A stretch of DNA of 64,000 bases, from positions 2,866,501-2,930,500 of the forward strand of contig NZ_CP046565.1 of the NCBI RefSeq assembly GCF_012769535.1, in the 5' to 3' direction. Source of the DNA: Methylococcus geothermalis (GTDB lineage: Bacteria > Pseudomonadota > Gammaproteobacteria > Methylococcales > Methylococcaceae). Position numbers and translations under genes: made by a program. Positions 53,891-61,940 of the stretch are shown here, in pieces (within the stretch, counting starts at the first letter, position 1; every line of letters begins with the position of its first letter). The notes beneath the pieces are model-generated. The model saw nothing but the letters and a program-made list of their open reading frames with translations, did no database searches and was not told the origin of the DNA.

Positions 53891-55711
53891 ATGTGCGGCA
53901 TCGCCGGCCTGTTCAACACCCGCACGCCCGTCGACGGAATCCGTCTCGAAAACGCGGTAGCCAAGCTGGCCCACCGCGGCCCCGACGACCGGGGCGTGTT
54001 CCTCGACGGCCGCTTCGGCATGGGACACACGCGCCTCTCGATCATCGACCTGGCGGGCGGCCACCAGCCGCTGTTTTCCGAAGACCACAAGCTGGCGCTG
54101 ATCGCCAACGGCGAAATCTACAACTTCGTCGAACTGCGCGCGGAGCTGGAGGCTTTGGGCCAGCGCTTCCAGACCCATTCGGATTCGGAAGTCATCCTCC
54201 ACGCCTATCGCGCCTTCGGCGACGGCTTTTTGGATCGCATCCAAGGCATGTTCGCCTTCGCGCTGTACGATGCCGCCGGGGGACGGCTGATCCTGGCCCG
54301 CGACCGTTTAGGGATAAAGCCGCTGTTCCTGGCGCAACGTCCAGACGGCATCGCTTTCGCCTCCGAGCTCAAGGCCCTGCTGCCGCTGCTCGACCGGCCG
54401 CCCGAAATCGATCCGGAGGGGCTGGCCCAGTATTTCCAGAACCAGTTTTCCACCGGCGCCACGACGGTCCTGCAAGGGGTGGAGCGGGTGCTGCCCGGCG
54501 AGGCCGTGGTCGTCGAAGCCGGACAAATGTCCCGCCGCTTCCGCTACTGGTCGCCCTTGAGCGTACGCACCGAAAACCTTTCCTTCGACGAAGCAGCGCT
54601 ACGCTTCGATACGCTGATCGAACGGGTGATGGTCGAACACATGCGCTCGGACGTGCCGTTCGGGCTGTTTTTGTCCGGCGGCGTCGACTCCTCCCTGCTG
54701 CTCGCCCTGCTGAGCCGCTACGCCGACCAGCCCATCCGCACCTTCTCGGTCGGTTTTCCCGGCACCTCGTTGACCGACGAGTTGCCTCTGGCCCAAGCCA
54801 TCGCCCAGCGTTTCGGCAGCCGCCACCGCGAGATCCGGCCCGACCCGAAAGACATCTTCCACAGCCTGCCGCTGACCGTGTGGGCAGCGGACGAGCTGAT
54901 GCGCGACAACGCCAACCTGCCGACCTCGCTGCTGGCCCGAGCTGCGAGCGAAGAACTGAAAGTGGTGTTCTCCGGCGAAGGCGGCGACGAGGTGTTCGCC
55001 GGCTACGGCCGTTACCGGACCTCACCCATCGAGCGCATGTTCAAGGGCCTGCTGGCGCCCGGCTCCGGCGGCTTCCGCACCCGCGGCAGCTTCCGCGGAC
55101 GCTGGCCGAAGACGCTGTTCGGCCCTGCGCTCCTGGCCGCCTCGCAACACGCCCGGCGGCCGGTGCTGGAGTCCTGGCGGGAGACACCACGCCAATGGAG
55201 CGATCTGCAGCGGATGCAGTACGTCGACCTCCGCCACGCGCTGCCCGACAACCTGCTGGTCAAAGCCGACCGCATGTTGATGGCCTGGGGTGTGGAGGGA
55301 CGGGTGCCGTTCCTGGACCACCGCATCGTCGAATTCGGCCTGGGCCTGCCCGACCGGCTCAAGGTCGAGGGACGCCAGGGCAAGCTGTTCCTCAAGCGCT
55401 GGGGTGAGCGGCTGGTACCGGCGGAGCAGCTCTATGCCAGAAAGCGGGGCTTCCACGTCCCTCTCGGCGAGTGGCTGGACGAGCCTTTCCTCAAACGGCT
55501 GAACCAGATCCTGCCGGAGCACCCGGCACTCGCCCCCTGGCTTAAGCCCGACGGCATCCGCACGCTGATCGCCGGCTGCCGCGACGAGCGCCAGGGCAGC
55601 AGCATGCTCTGGGCCGTGATCCAGTTCGCGATCTGGCACCGGCTGTTCATTTCGGGCACAGGAGAGCGGCCGGCGGCCCTGGCCGACCCCTTGGACATCC
55701 TGCAGGGCTGA
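53891..55711 (+). CDS. Glutamine-dependent asparagine synthase-like amidotransferase
   Basis: The 606-residue protein has an N-terminal class II glutaminase domain starting MCGIAGLFNTR (Cys2 nucleophile after Met removal), with RGPDDRG and NGEIYNF. An asparagine-synthase C-domain follows: pyrophosphate loop LFLSGGVDSSLLLALL and VFSGEGGDEVFAGYGRY. Such genes occur in exopolysaccharide and exosortase-linked loci, where the product amidates cell-surface sugars or peptides. The adjacent GT4 glycosyltransferase, 4 nt downstream, supports a surface-polysaccharide role over amino-acid synthesis. Catalytic residues seem complete. Confidence 0.9.
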   Translation: MCGIAGLFNTRTPVDGIRLENAVAKLAHRGPDDRGVFLDGRFGMGHTRLSIIDLAGGHQPLFSEDHKLALIANGEIYNFVELRAELEALGQRFQTHSDSEVILHAYRAFGDGFLDRIQGMFAFALYDAAGGRLILARDRLGIKPLFLAQRPDGIAFASELKALLPLLDRPPEIDPEGLAQYFQNQFSTGATTVLQGVERVLPGEAVVVEAGQMSRRFRYWSPLSVRTENLSFDEAALRFDTLIERVMVEHMRSDVPFGLFLSGGVDSSLLLALLSRYADQPIRTFSVGFPGTSLTDELPLAQAIAQRFGSRHREIRPDPKDIFHSLPLTVWAADELMRDNANLPTSLLARAASEELKVVFSGEGGDEVFAGYGRYRTSPIERMFKGLLAPGSGGFRTRGSFRGRWPKTLFGPALLAASQHARRPVLESWRETPRQWSDLQRMQYVDLRHALPDNLLVKADRMLMAWGVEGRVPFLDHRIVEFGLGLPDRLKVEGRQGKLFLKRWGERLVPAEQLYARKRGFHVPLGEWLDEPFLKRLNQILPEHPALAPWLKPDGIRTLIAGCRDERQGSSMLWAVIQFAIWHRLFISGTGERPAALADPLDILQG

Positions 55712-55715
55712 ACCC

Positions 55716-56840
55716 ATGAGCGTTTCCGAAACGTCCAATCCTCGCCGCCTGGCCATCTTCGCCTCCTTCTCCGGCCAGGGCGGGGTGGAGAAGATGATCG
55801 CCAATCTAGCCACCGGGTTTCTCGACGCCGGTATCGCCGTGGATCTGGTGCTGGCGCGCGCCCAAGGGGAGCACCTGGATTCGATCCCGGCCGGCGTGCG
55901 CATCGTCAAGCTGAACGTCCGCCACACCTTCACCGCCCTGCCGGGTCTGGCCCGTTACCTCCGCGAGGAAAAACCGGACGCCATCCTCGCCGCCAAGGAC
56001 CGCGCCATCCGGGTCGCCCTGCTTGCCCGCCGGCTGGCCGGCTCGAATGCCCGGCTGGTGGGACGGCTGGGCACGACGGTCTCGGCCGCCCTCAAAGGCA
56101 AGGGCCGGCTGAGGGAACTGGCCTGGTTCGGCGGCATGCGGCTGTTCTACCCGCACATGGACGCGATCGTCGCGGTCTCGCAAGGCGTGAAAGACGACAT
56201 CCTCGCCATCACCGGACTGCCCTCCGAGCGGGTCCGGGTCATCCGCAATCCCGTCATCACCCCGGCACTGGAGCGGCAGGCCGCCCTCCCTTGCGAACAC
56301 CCCTGGCTGAACGATCCGGCCGTCCCCGCCATCGTCGGCATGGGCCGGCTGACCCGTCAGAAGGGATTTCCCGATCTCATCGCCGCCTTCGCCCGGCTCC
56401 GCCAGGACCGCGTCTGCCGGCTCGTCATCGTCGGCGAGGGCGGAGACCGGGAAAAACTGGAGCGGCTGGCGGAGGAGCTCGGGGTGAGCGGAGACGTAGC
56501 CTTCACGGGCTTCCTGGCGAACCCGCATGCCTTGATCGCGCGCTGCCGCCTGTTCGTGCTGTCCTCGCTGTGGGAGGGCTCGCCGAACGCCCTGACCGAA
56601 GCGATGGCCCTGGGCCGGCCGGTGGTCTCGACCGACTGCCCCAGCGGCCCGGCCGAGCTGCTGGATGGCGGCCAATATGGGCCGCTGGTGCCGGTCGGCG
56701 ATGTCGAAGCGCTGGCCGCGGCCATGGTGCATGCGCTGGATCACCCCCTGCCGCCGCAGATGCTGCGGCAGGCCGTGTCCGAATACACGGCGGCCATCAG
56801 CGCGCGGAAATACCTGGAAGCGCTGGGCCTGACGCGTTGA
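55716..56840 (+). CDS. GT4-family glycosyltransferase
   Basis: The 374-residue GT-B enzyme has the N-domain glycine loop FSGQGGVEKMIANLA and the C-domain signature IVGMGRLTRQKGFPDLI, then SSLWEGSPNALTEAMALGRPVVSTDCPSGPAELL, holding the E-x7-E retaining GT4 pattern. It transfers a sugar from a nucleotide donor, probably in an exopolysaccharide or lipid-linked oligosaccharide path. It begins 4 nt after the amidotransferase stop. Its last 44 nt overlap the convergent epimerase-like gene. Donor and acceptor are not deducible. Confidence 0.88.
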   Translation: MSVSETSNPRRLAIFASFSGQGGVEKMIANLATGFLDAGIAVDLVLARAQGEHLDSIPAGVRIVKLNVRHTFTALPGLARYLREEKPDAILAAKDRAIRVALLARRLAGSNARLVGRLGTTVSAALKGKGRLRELAWFGGMRLFYPHMDAIVAVSQGVKDDILAITGLPSERVRVIRNPVITPALERQAALPCEHPWLNDPAVPAIVGMGRLTRQKGFPDLIAAFARLRQDRVCRLVIVGEGGDREKLERLAEELGVSGDVAFTGFLANPHALIARCRLFVLSSLWEGSPNALTEAMALGRPVVSTDCPSGPAELLDGGQYGPLVPVGDVEALAAAMVHALDHPLPPQMLRQAVSEYTAAISARKYLEALGLTR

Positions 56841-57705
56841 AACAAGCGGCCAGACCGCTCTCCAGATCGGGATGAAACAGCTTGGGTCGCAACTCCCTCG
56901 TCATCCGGCCGTTGTCGAGCCGCTTGGACTCTTCGAGAAACGACAGCATGGCTGGACTCAAGACGCGCCTGGCCTCCTCCAGGGAAATCGCGGGCGGCCG
57001 CGGCAAGCCGAAGCGGTCGGCGACCCGATAGAAATAATCGGTCATGGTGGTGGGATGGCCGTCGCTGACGTTGTAGACGCCTTCGGCTGCAGGCCGCCAG
57101 CCCGCGGCGAAACAGACCTCGGCCAGATCGTCGGCATGGATGCGGTTGGAATAGGGGCTCTCGTCCTCGCGTACGACGGGGACCCCCGCGCGGAGGCGAT
57201 CGAGCGGCAGGCGTCCCGGCCCGTAGATGCCGGGCACCCGCAGGATCACCGCAGTGACGCCGTGCCGGCGGCTCCACGCCGTAAGCGCCTCCTCCGCCGC
57301 CCGGCGCCGACGGGAGCGCCCGGTTTGAGGATGGGGGGGACGGTCCTCCCCCACCCAATCCCCGCCGCAGTCGCCGTAGACGCCGCTGGTGCTGACATAA
57401 ACCACCCTATCGGGCAGTTGCCGTGCCGGAAGGCCGTCGAGCAAAGCCGCCAGCCGCGGATCGTCGGCGCCCGATGCTGGCGGCGGGGCGAGATAATACA
57501 GTGTGGCCCAACCGCCCTTCAGGCCGGCCAAGGAATCGGGTTTGTCCAGATCGCCGGCGACTGGGCGGATACCCTGCGCCGCCAGCCGTGCCGCCGTTTG
57601 CGCCGAGCGCACCAAGCCGGAAACTCCATGCCCCTCGGCCCGTTCCAGCCGGGCCACCCGGCTGCCGATGTCGCCGCAGCCGACGATCAGGACCGTTCGC
57701 GTCAC
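56797..57705 (-). CDS. NAD(P)-binding SDR/epimerase-like protein (YeeZ-like)
   Basis: The GTG at 57705, six nt after the orn stop, starts VTRTVLIVGCGDIGSRVARL, an N-terminal dinucleotide fold. The extended-SDR Ser-Tyr area is YVSTSGVYGDCGGDW, and ILRVPGIYGPGRLP follows. The usual Tyr-x3-Lys is not clear, as in YeeZ-type atypical SDRs, so it may bind a nucleotide without oxidoreductase action. The product is 302 residues. Continuing upstream would run through orn, so this start is well bounded. It is co-transcribed with orn. Confidence 0.78.
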   Translation of the reverse strand: MTRTVLIVGCGDIGSRVARLERAEGHGVSGLVRSAQTAARLAAQGIRPVAGDLDKPDSLAGLKGGWATLYYLAPPPASGADDPRLAALLDGLPARQLPDRVVYVSTSGVYGDCGGDWVGEDRPPHPQTGRSRRRRAAEEALTAWSRRHGVTAVILRVPGIYGPGRLPLDRLRAGVPVVREDESPYSNRIHADDLAEVCFAAGWRPAAEGVYNVSDGHPTTMTDYFYRVADRFGLPRPPAISLEEARRVLSPAMLSFLEESKRLDNGRMTRELRPKLFHPDLESGLAACFNASGPALPGISAR

Positions 57706-57710
57706 GGCCT

Positions 57711-58256
57711 TCAGATCTTGAGCACGGTGTCGCGGTAATACCGCAGTTCCGCGATGGATTCGCGGATGTCGTCGAGCGCCCGATGGGCGCTCTGCTTCCG
57801 CAAGCCTTCCTTCAGCGCCGGCGCCCAGCGCTCGACCAGGATCTTCAGCGTCGACACGTCGAGGTTGCGGTAGTGGAAATACGCCTCCAGCCTGGGCATG
57901 CAGCGGGCGAGGAAGCGGCGGTCCTGGCAGATGCTGTTGCCGCAGATGGGGGACTCGTTCGGCGGTACCCATTCGCCGACGAAACCAAGCGTCAGCCGTT
58001 CGGCCTCGGCTTCGTCGACCGTGCTGCGCCGCACCCGCTCGATCAGCCCGGACTCGCCATGCTGCTTGCGGTTCCAGTCGTCCATGCGCTCCAGCACCGA
58101 TTCCGGCTGGTGGATCGCCAGTACCGGGCCTTCGGCGAGCACGTTGAGCTGGCTGTCGGTGATGATGGTGGCGATTTCGATGATGGCGTCGTTCTGGGTA
58201 TCCAACCCGGTCATTTCCAGATCGATCCAGATGAGATTTTGTGCGTCCTGAGCCAT
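57711..58256 (-). CDS. orn: Oligoribonuclease
   Basis: The 181-residue DEDDh exonuclease has D12 and E14 in [11 protein letters not shown], a middle Asp in [11 protein letters not shown] and the H-x4-D pair [10 protein letters not shown] near the end. This is the size and motif set of Orn, which degrades 2-5 nt RNAs, including pGpG from c-di-GMP breakdown by EAL proteins such as the one encoded at 44848-48633. AAGGAT precedes the ATG. It leads the orn-epimerase pair. Confidence 0.95.
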   Translation of the reverse strand: MAQDAQNLIWIDLEMTGLDTQNDAIIEIATIITDSQLNVLAEGPVLAIHQPESVLERMDDWNRKQHGESGLIERVRRSTVDEAEAERLTLGFVGEWVPPNESPICGNSICQDRRFLARCMPRLEAYFHYRNLDVSTLKILVERWAPALKEGLRKQSAHRALDDIRESIAELRYYRDTVLKI

Positions 58257-58355
58257 GCCGATCCTTCAAAATGCTTGGGTGTCCCAACTTGTCAGGGATT
58301 TTATCAAAGGCTACCCTCTAGCGCCGATTCCGAAACCGCTATCCAATAAAACCGC

Positions 58356-59597
58356 ATGAATACCTTCACCTCCCTGTTCCTGGCGGCCCTGGCCGTCTCC
58401 TCCGGCATCGAATACTGGCTGGCCCGGCGCCAGGCCAACCATGTGCGCCTGCATCGCGATCGTGTGCCGGACGCGTTCCGGGACAGCGTGTCGCTGGAGG
58501 AGCACCGGAAAGCGGCGGACTATACCCTGGCCAAGGGCAACCTGGACGACGTGGGGCGGATCGTCGGCATCGCGATTCTGCTGGGATTCACCCTGGGCGG
58601 AGGGATCGACGCCATCGCCGCATTCTGGAACGGTTTCGGGCTTGCACCGATCGCCACCGGGGTCGGCGTCGTACTGACGACGCTGCTGGCTTCCCAGCTG
58701 CTGGAGCTCCCGCTGAGGGTCTACCAGACCTTCTGGGTCGAGGAGCGCTTCGGCTTCAACCGCACCACGCCGCGCCAGTTCATGATCGACTTGGGGCTAC
58801 AGACCGCGCTTTCCGTGGTCATCGGCGGCCCCTTGCTGGCGCTGATCCTGTGGGTGATGGACAGCGCGGGCACGCACTGGTGGATCATCGCCTGGGCCAT
58901 CCTGATGGCGTTCTCTATCTTGATGAGCTGGGCCTTCCCGACTTTCATCGCCCCCTTGTTCAACAAATTCACCCCGCTCGCGGACGTGACGCTCAAGACG
59001 CGCATCGAGGCTCTACTCGAACGCTGCGGCTTCCATAGCAAGGGCATCTTCGTCATGGACGGCTCCAAGCGCTCCGGCCACGGCAATGCCTATTTCACCG
59101 GCATCGGCAACAACAAGCGCATCGTGTTCTTCGACACCCTGGTCGACTCGCTCAACCATGACGAGATCGAAGCCGTGCTCGCCCACGAACTCGGCCATTT
59201 CAAGCGCCGCCACGTGCTGAAGATGCTGGCCGGCACGTCGCTGGTGACGCTGGCCGGCTTCGGCCTGCTCGGCTGGCTGAGCGGCGAGGCCTGGTTCTAC
59301 CAAGGTCTCGGTGTCAGTGAGCAATCCAACGCCATCGCTTTGCTGCTGTTCATGCTGGTGTCGCCGGTGTTCTCGGTCTTCCTTCAGCCGCTCATGGCCT
59401 ATGTGCAGCGGCGCTACGAATTCGAGGCCGACGATTTCGCCGCCAGCCATACCCGCACCCGCTATCTCATCAACGCCTTGGTGAAGCTCTACCGCGAGAA
59501 CGCCAGCACCCTCACCCCGGACCCGCTGTACGCCGCTTTCCACTACAGCCACCCGCCCGCCGCGATACGCATCGACCACCTGACCGCGAAAATCTAG
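58356..59597 (+). CDS. M48-family CAAX prenyl protease-like membrane metalloprotease
   Basis: The 413-residue protein has an N-terminal CAAX-protease membrane part (FVEERFGFNRTTP-type loop as YQTFWVEERFGFNRTTPRQ), about seven helices, and the zinc motif HELGH at 277-281 with a third ligand region EFEADDFAASHT. This is the Ste24/M48A layout, also used in proteobacteria without known prenylated substrates. It likely degrades misfolded membrane or secreted proteins. Its TAG stop overlaps the rsgA GTG, so the two are coupled. Confidence 0.9.
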   Translation: MNTFTSLFLAALAVSSGIEYWLARRQANHVRLHRDRVPDAFRDSVSLEEHRKAADYTLAKGNLDDVGRIVGIAILLGFTLGGGIDAIAAFWNGFGLAPIATGVGVVLTTLLASQLLELPLRVYQTFWVEERFGFNRTTPRQFMIDLGLQTALSVVIGGPLLALILWVMDSAGTHWWIIAWAILMAFSILMSWAFPTFIAPLFNKFTPLADVTLKTRIEALLERCGFHSKGIFVMDGSKRSGHGNAYFTGIGNNKRIVFFDTLVDSLNHDEIEAVLAHELGHFKRRHVLKMLAGTSLVTLAGFGLLGWLSGEAWFYQGLGVSEQSNAIALLLFMLVSPVFSVFLQPLMAYVQRRYEFEADDFAASHTRTRYLINALVKLYRENASTLTPDPLYAAFHYSHPPAAIRIDHLTAKI

Positions 59598-60517
59598 TGG
59601 CGGCTCCGTCCGTCATGGAGGAAGTCCGGGAGGGCCGGGTGGTCTGCCATCTCGGCAAGGGGCTGGCGGTGGAGGATGAAAACGGCCATATCGTGCTGTG
59701 CCACACCCGGCGCCGGCTGGGCGATGCCGCCGTCGGCGACCGGGTGCGGTGGGAGCCCTGTGAAGGCGAGCAGGGCCGGGTGCTGGAAATCCTGCCGCGC
59801 CGTTCGAGCCTGGTGAGGCCCGCTTACGGCGGGCGCGTGCGCATCGTTGCGGCCAATCTGGACCGGGTCTGCGTGGTCCTGGCGCCGGAACCCGAACCGG
59901 ACTGGCTGCTCGCCGACCAGATCCTGGCGGTGTGCGAGCGCCGGGACATCGCGGCGCTCCTCGTCCTCAACAAGACCGATCTGCCGGGCGCGCCAGCGCT
60001 GGACGAGGCCCTGCGCGATTATGAGTCCGCCGGCTACGGCGTGTTCCGCATCAGCACACGGACCGGGGCGGGACTGGATACCCTGAAACAGGTCCTGCAC
60101 ACCGGCTGCAGCATGCTGAGCGGCCAGTCCGGCGTCGGAAAATCCTCCCTGACCAACGCGCTGCTGCCGGACCGGAATTTGCGGGTCGGCGAACTCTCCG
60201 CCCACAGCGGGCTGGGCCGCCATACCACCACGTCGGCGACGCTCTACCATTTGCCCGAGGGGGGAGAACTGATCGACAGTCCGGGCGTCGCCGTGTTCGG
60301 CCTGGCCGAAATGGCGCCTACGGAGCTCGCCCAGGCTTACCGCGATTTCCGGCCCTATCTCGGAAAATGCCGGTTCAACGACTGCCGCCATGTCAAGGAC
60401 AAGGGATGTGCGGTGCGCGAAGCCGTTGAAGCCGGAACGCTCGCATCGGCCCGCTATGAACGCTACCTCAAGCTGCTGGATCGGCTCGGTTCGGCCGTGG
60501 AGTTCAGCGCCGGCTGA
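59597..60517 (+). CDS. rsgA: Ribosome small-subunit GTPase RsgA
   Basis: The 306-residue circularly permuted GTPase has an OB-fold start, then G4 NKTD, G1 GQSGVGKSS and G3 DSPG in permuted order, then the zinc motif in KCRFNDCRHVKDKGC. It matures the 30S decoding centre late in assembly. The start could be GTG 59597 (TAGTG overlap with the protease gene) or ATG 59615; I give the former. Linkage of rsgA with orn nearby is seen in other gammaproteobacteria. Confidence 0.93.
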   Translation: MAAPSVMEEVREGRVVCHLGKGLAVEDENGHIVLCHTRRRLGDAAVGDRVRWEPCEGEQGRVLEILPRRSSLVRPAYGGRVRIVAANLDRVCVVLAPEPEPDWLLADQILAVCERRDIAALLVLNKTDLPGAPALDEALRDYESAGYGVFRISTRTGAGLDTLKQVLHTGCSMLSGQSGVGKSSLTNALLPDRNLRVGELSAHSGLGRHTTTSATLYHLPEGGELIDSPGVAVFGLAEMAPTELAQAYRDFRPYLGKCRFNDCRHVKDKGCAVREAVEAGTLASARYERYLKLLDRLGSAVEFSAG

Positions 60518-60520
60518 GCC

Positions 60521-60850
60521 TCATGGCCGGGAATAAAGGACATTGCAGGCAGTCTGTATCTGCTGGGCGGCAAATGCGCTGGACACGTCTTCCCCGTATT
60601 TCAGGATGCATTCGGTCGGCGTCCCGTCCAGCGGCTCGTCCACGGAAAGGCTCTCGGGAAAATCGGCGAGGCAGATTTTCATGATTTCCTGAGCCACCCG
60701 GTCGTTTTTCACGTCCTCCATGCCGTGAAGAATGCACTCCCAATAGCTCGACGGCCCGGTGAGTCCCGCCCCGGCCGACGCCGGGCCAAGCAACAGCAGT
60801 ACAAGCAGCGGCGGGATTCTGGGTAACACGGGCGGGCATTCCGTCATCAT
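60521..60850 (-). CDS. Small exported protein with duplicated motif (109 aa)
   Basis: A signal peptide (PPLLVLLLLGPASAGAG) leads a mature part with two similar 30-residue units: WECILHGMEDVKND...AQEIMKIC and TECILKYGEDVSSA...AQQIQTAC. Each has two cysteines spaced alike (ECIL and a C-terminal C), implying one disulfide per unit or paired helices. The family is not recognised. It is convergent with rsgA and divergent from the next gene, so probably has its own promoter. Confidence 0.65.
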   Translation of the reverse strand: MMTECPPVLPRIPPLLVLLLLGPASAGAGLTGPSSYWECILHGMEDVKNDRVAQEIMKICLADFPESLSVDEPLDGTPTECILKYGEDVSSAFAAQQIQTACNVLYSRP

Positions 60851-60866
60851 GAAATAAGGAGCAAGG

Positions 60867-61364
60867 ATGATAACATTCCCGATCTATCGGGAACGCGGCA
60901 GGTCACCGCCGGCCTCCTGGACGGACTTTGATTTCAACACCGGACCATTCCCCATGACGCATCCGACGCCAGAACTCGTTTCCATCGTCCACGACAAAGT
61001 TCCCAACCGGATTCGCTTCCGGGTACCGCTCATCCGGTACCGGCAGACCTACGCCGAAATCCTCAAGCAGTCGATCCTCAGGGACGCGGCTGGCAAGGGC
61101 ATTTACCACGCCGAGCCCAACATCACGACCGGTACTCTGCTCGTCAAGTATCATCCAGCCATCCACACCGAAGCCCATGTGGTGGAGCTGGTGCGGGCGA
61201 CCGTCGAAAACCTCTCGACGGGAAGCATAGAAATCTCGGCCAAGCACAAGAATCCCCGCATCGGCAAGATGAGGCCGGGGGCATTCTTCACCCGGGAACT
61301 GGTCGTGAGCATCGTCGGCAACGTGGTGGCCGGCCTCATTCTTGCCTTCGTCGCCACCCGATGA
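60867..61364 (+). CDS. HMA-like domain protein with C-terminal membrane helix
   Basis: AAGGAG lies 5 nt before ATG 60867, so the 165-residue form is chosen over an inner ATG at 60957. A ferredoxin-like domain (VPNRIRFRVPLIRYRQTYAEI then TTGTLLVKYHPAIHTE) resembles domains in the two ATPase-like proteins near 25-31 kb, without CxxC. The C-terminal helix (LVVSIVGNVVAGLILAFVATR) anchors it. It could present a ligand or act as a docking partner for those ATPases. Function is inferred. Confidence 0.7.
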   Translation: MITFPIYRERGRSPPASWTDFDFNTGPFPMTHPTPELVSIVHDKVPNRIRFRVPLIRYRQTYAEILKQSILRDAAGKGIYHAEPNITTGTLLVKYHPAIHTEAHVVELVRATVENLSTGSIEISAKHKNPRIGKMRPGAFFTRELVVSIVGNVVAGLILAFVATR

Positions 61365-61368
61365 GGGC

Positions 61369-61902
61369 TCAGGCTCGTCTGCGCAACAGGCGCTTCACGG
61401 CCTGCCGCCATCGCATCGGCAGAAAATGGGTGAAGACCCGGCGCAGATAGGCGGCCATCAGCAGGGGATCACTCCAGGGCGCATCGCTCCAACACCGCAA
61501 GAGACTGTTGAGGTCGCGTTCGCTGACGGCACGGTAAAGGCTTTGCGGGAACAGGTGGATCACCGACCCGCACGCCGCCGCCGACGGGTCCGGACAGCCG
61601 ATCCGGCGCGCGCCTTCGAGCATGGCGCGGAAGCTGCGCGCGAAGCTGACCCTCGAATGCGCATCGAGATGGTAGGTCGGCGTGGGCCTGGGGTTGAACT
61701 CGATCAGATACACGCGGTCCTTGTCCGTATCGTGCATCCAGTCCACCCCGGCGAAACCGTGGAATCCGCACAGCGCCCCGACGCCTGCAAACAGCGTCAC
61801 CCGACAGCCGGCATCGTGCAGAATACGAGGAAAACGCGTGATGCCGATGGCATCGATCCCGACGACTAGAAGGACCTCGAATACCCGCCGGCCTCCCTGC
61901 AT
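61369..61902 (-). pseudogene. ATP-grasp enzyme with the central part missing
   Basis: The 177-residue frame begins like an ATP-grasp enzyme (LLVVGIDAIGITRFPRILHDAGCRVTLFA), then jumps at residue about 40 to the metal/substrate end of the fold (FAGVDWMHDTDKDRVYLIEFNPRPTPTYH). The nucleotide-gripping middle, normally some 200 residues, is absent, apparently by in-frame deletion. The remainder is a C-terminal helix-rich extension. It is unlikely to have ligase activity. The frame itself is open, so an expressed fragment is possible. The stop is 4 nt from the convergent gene's stop. Confidence 0.6.
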
Positions 61903-61940
61903 CCGATCATCTCATCGCGGGCTTATGTCCGAGAACCGGA

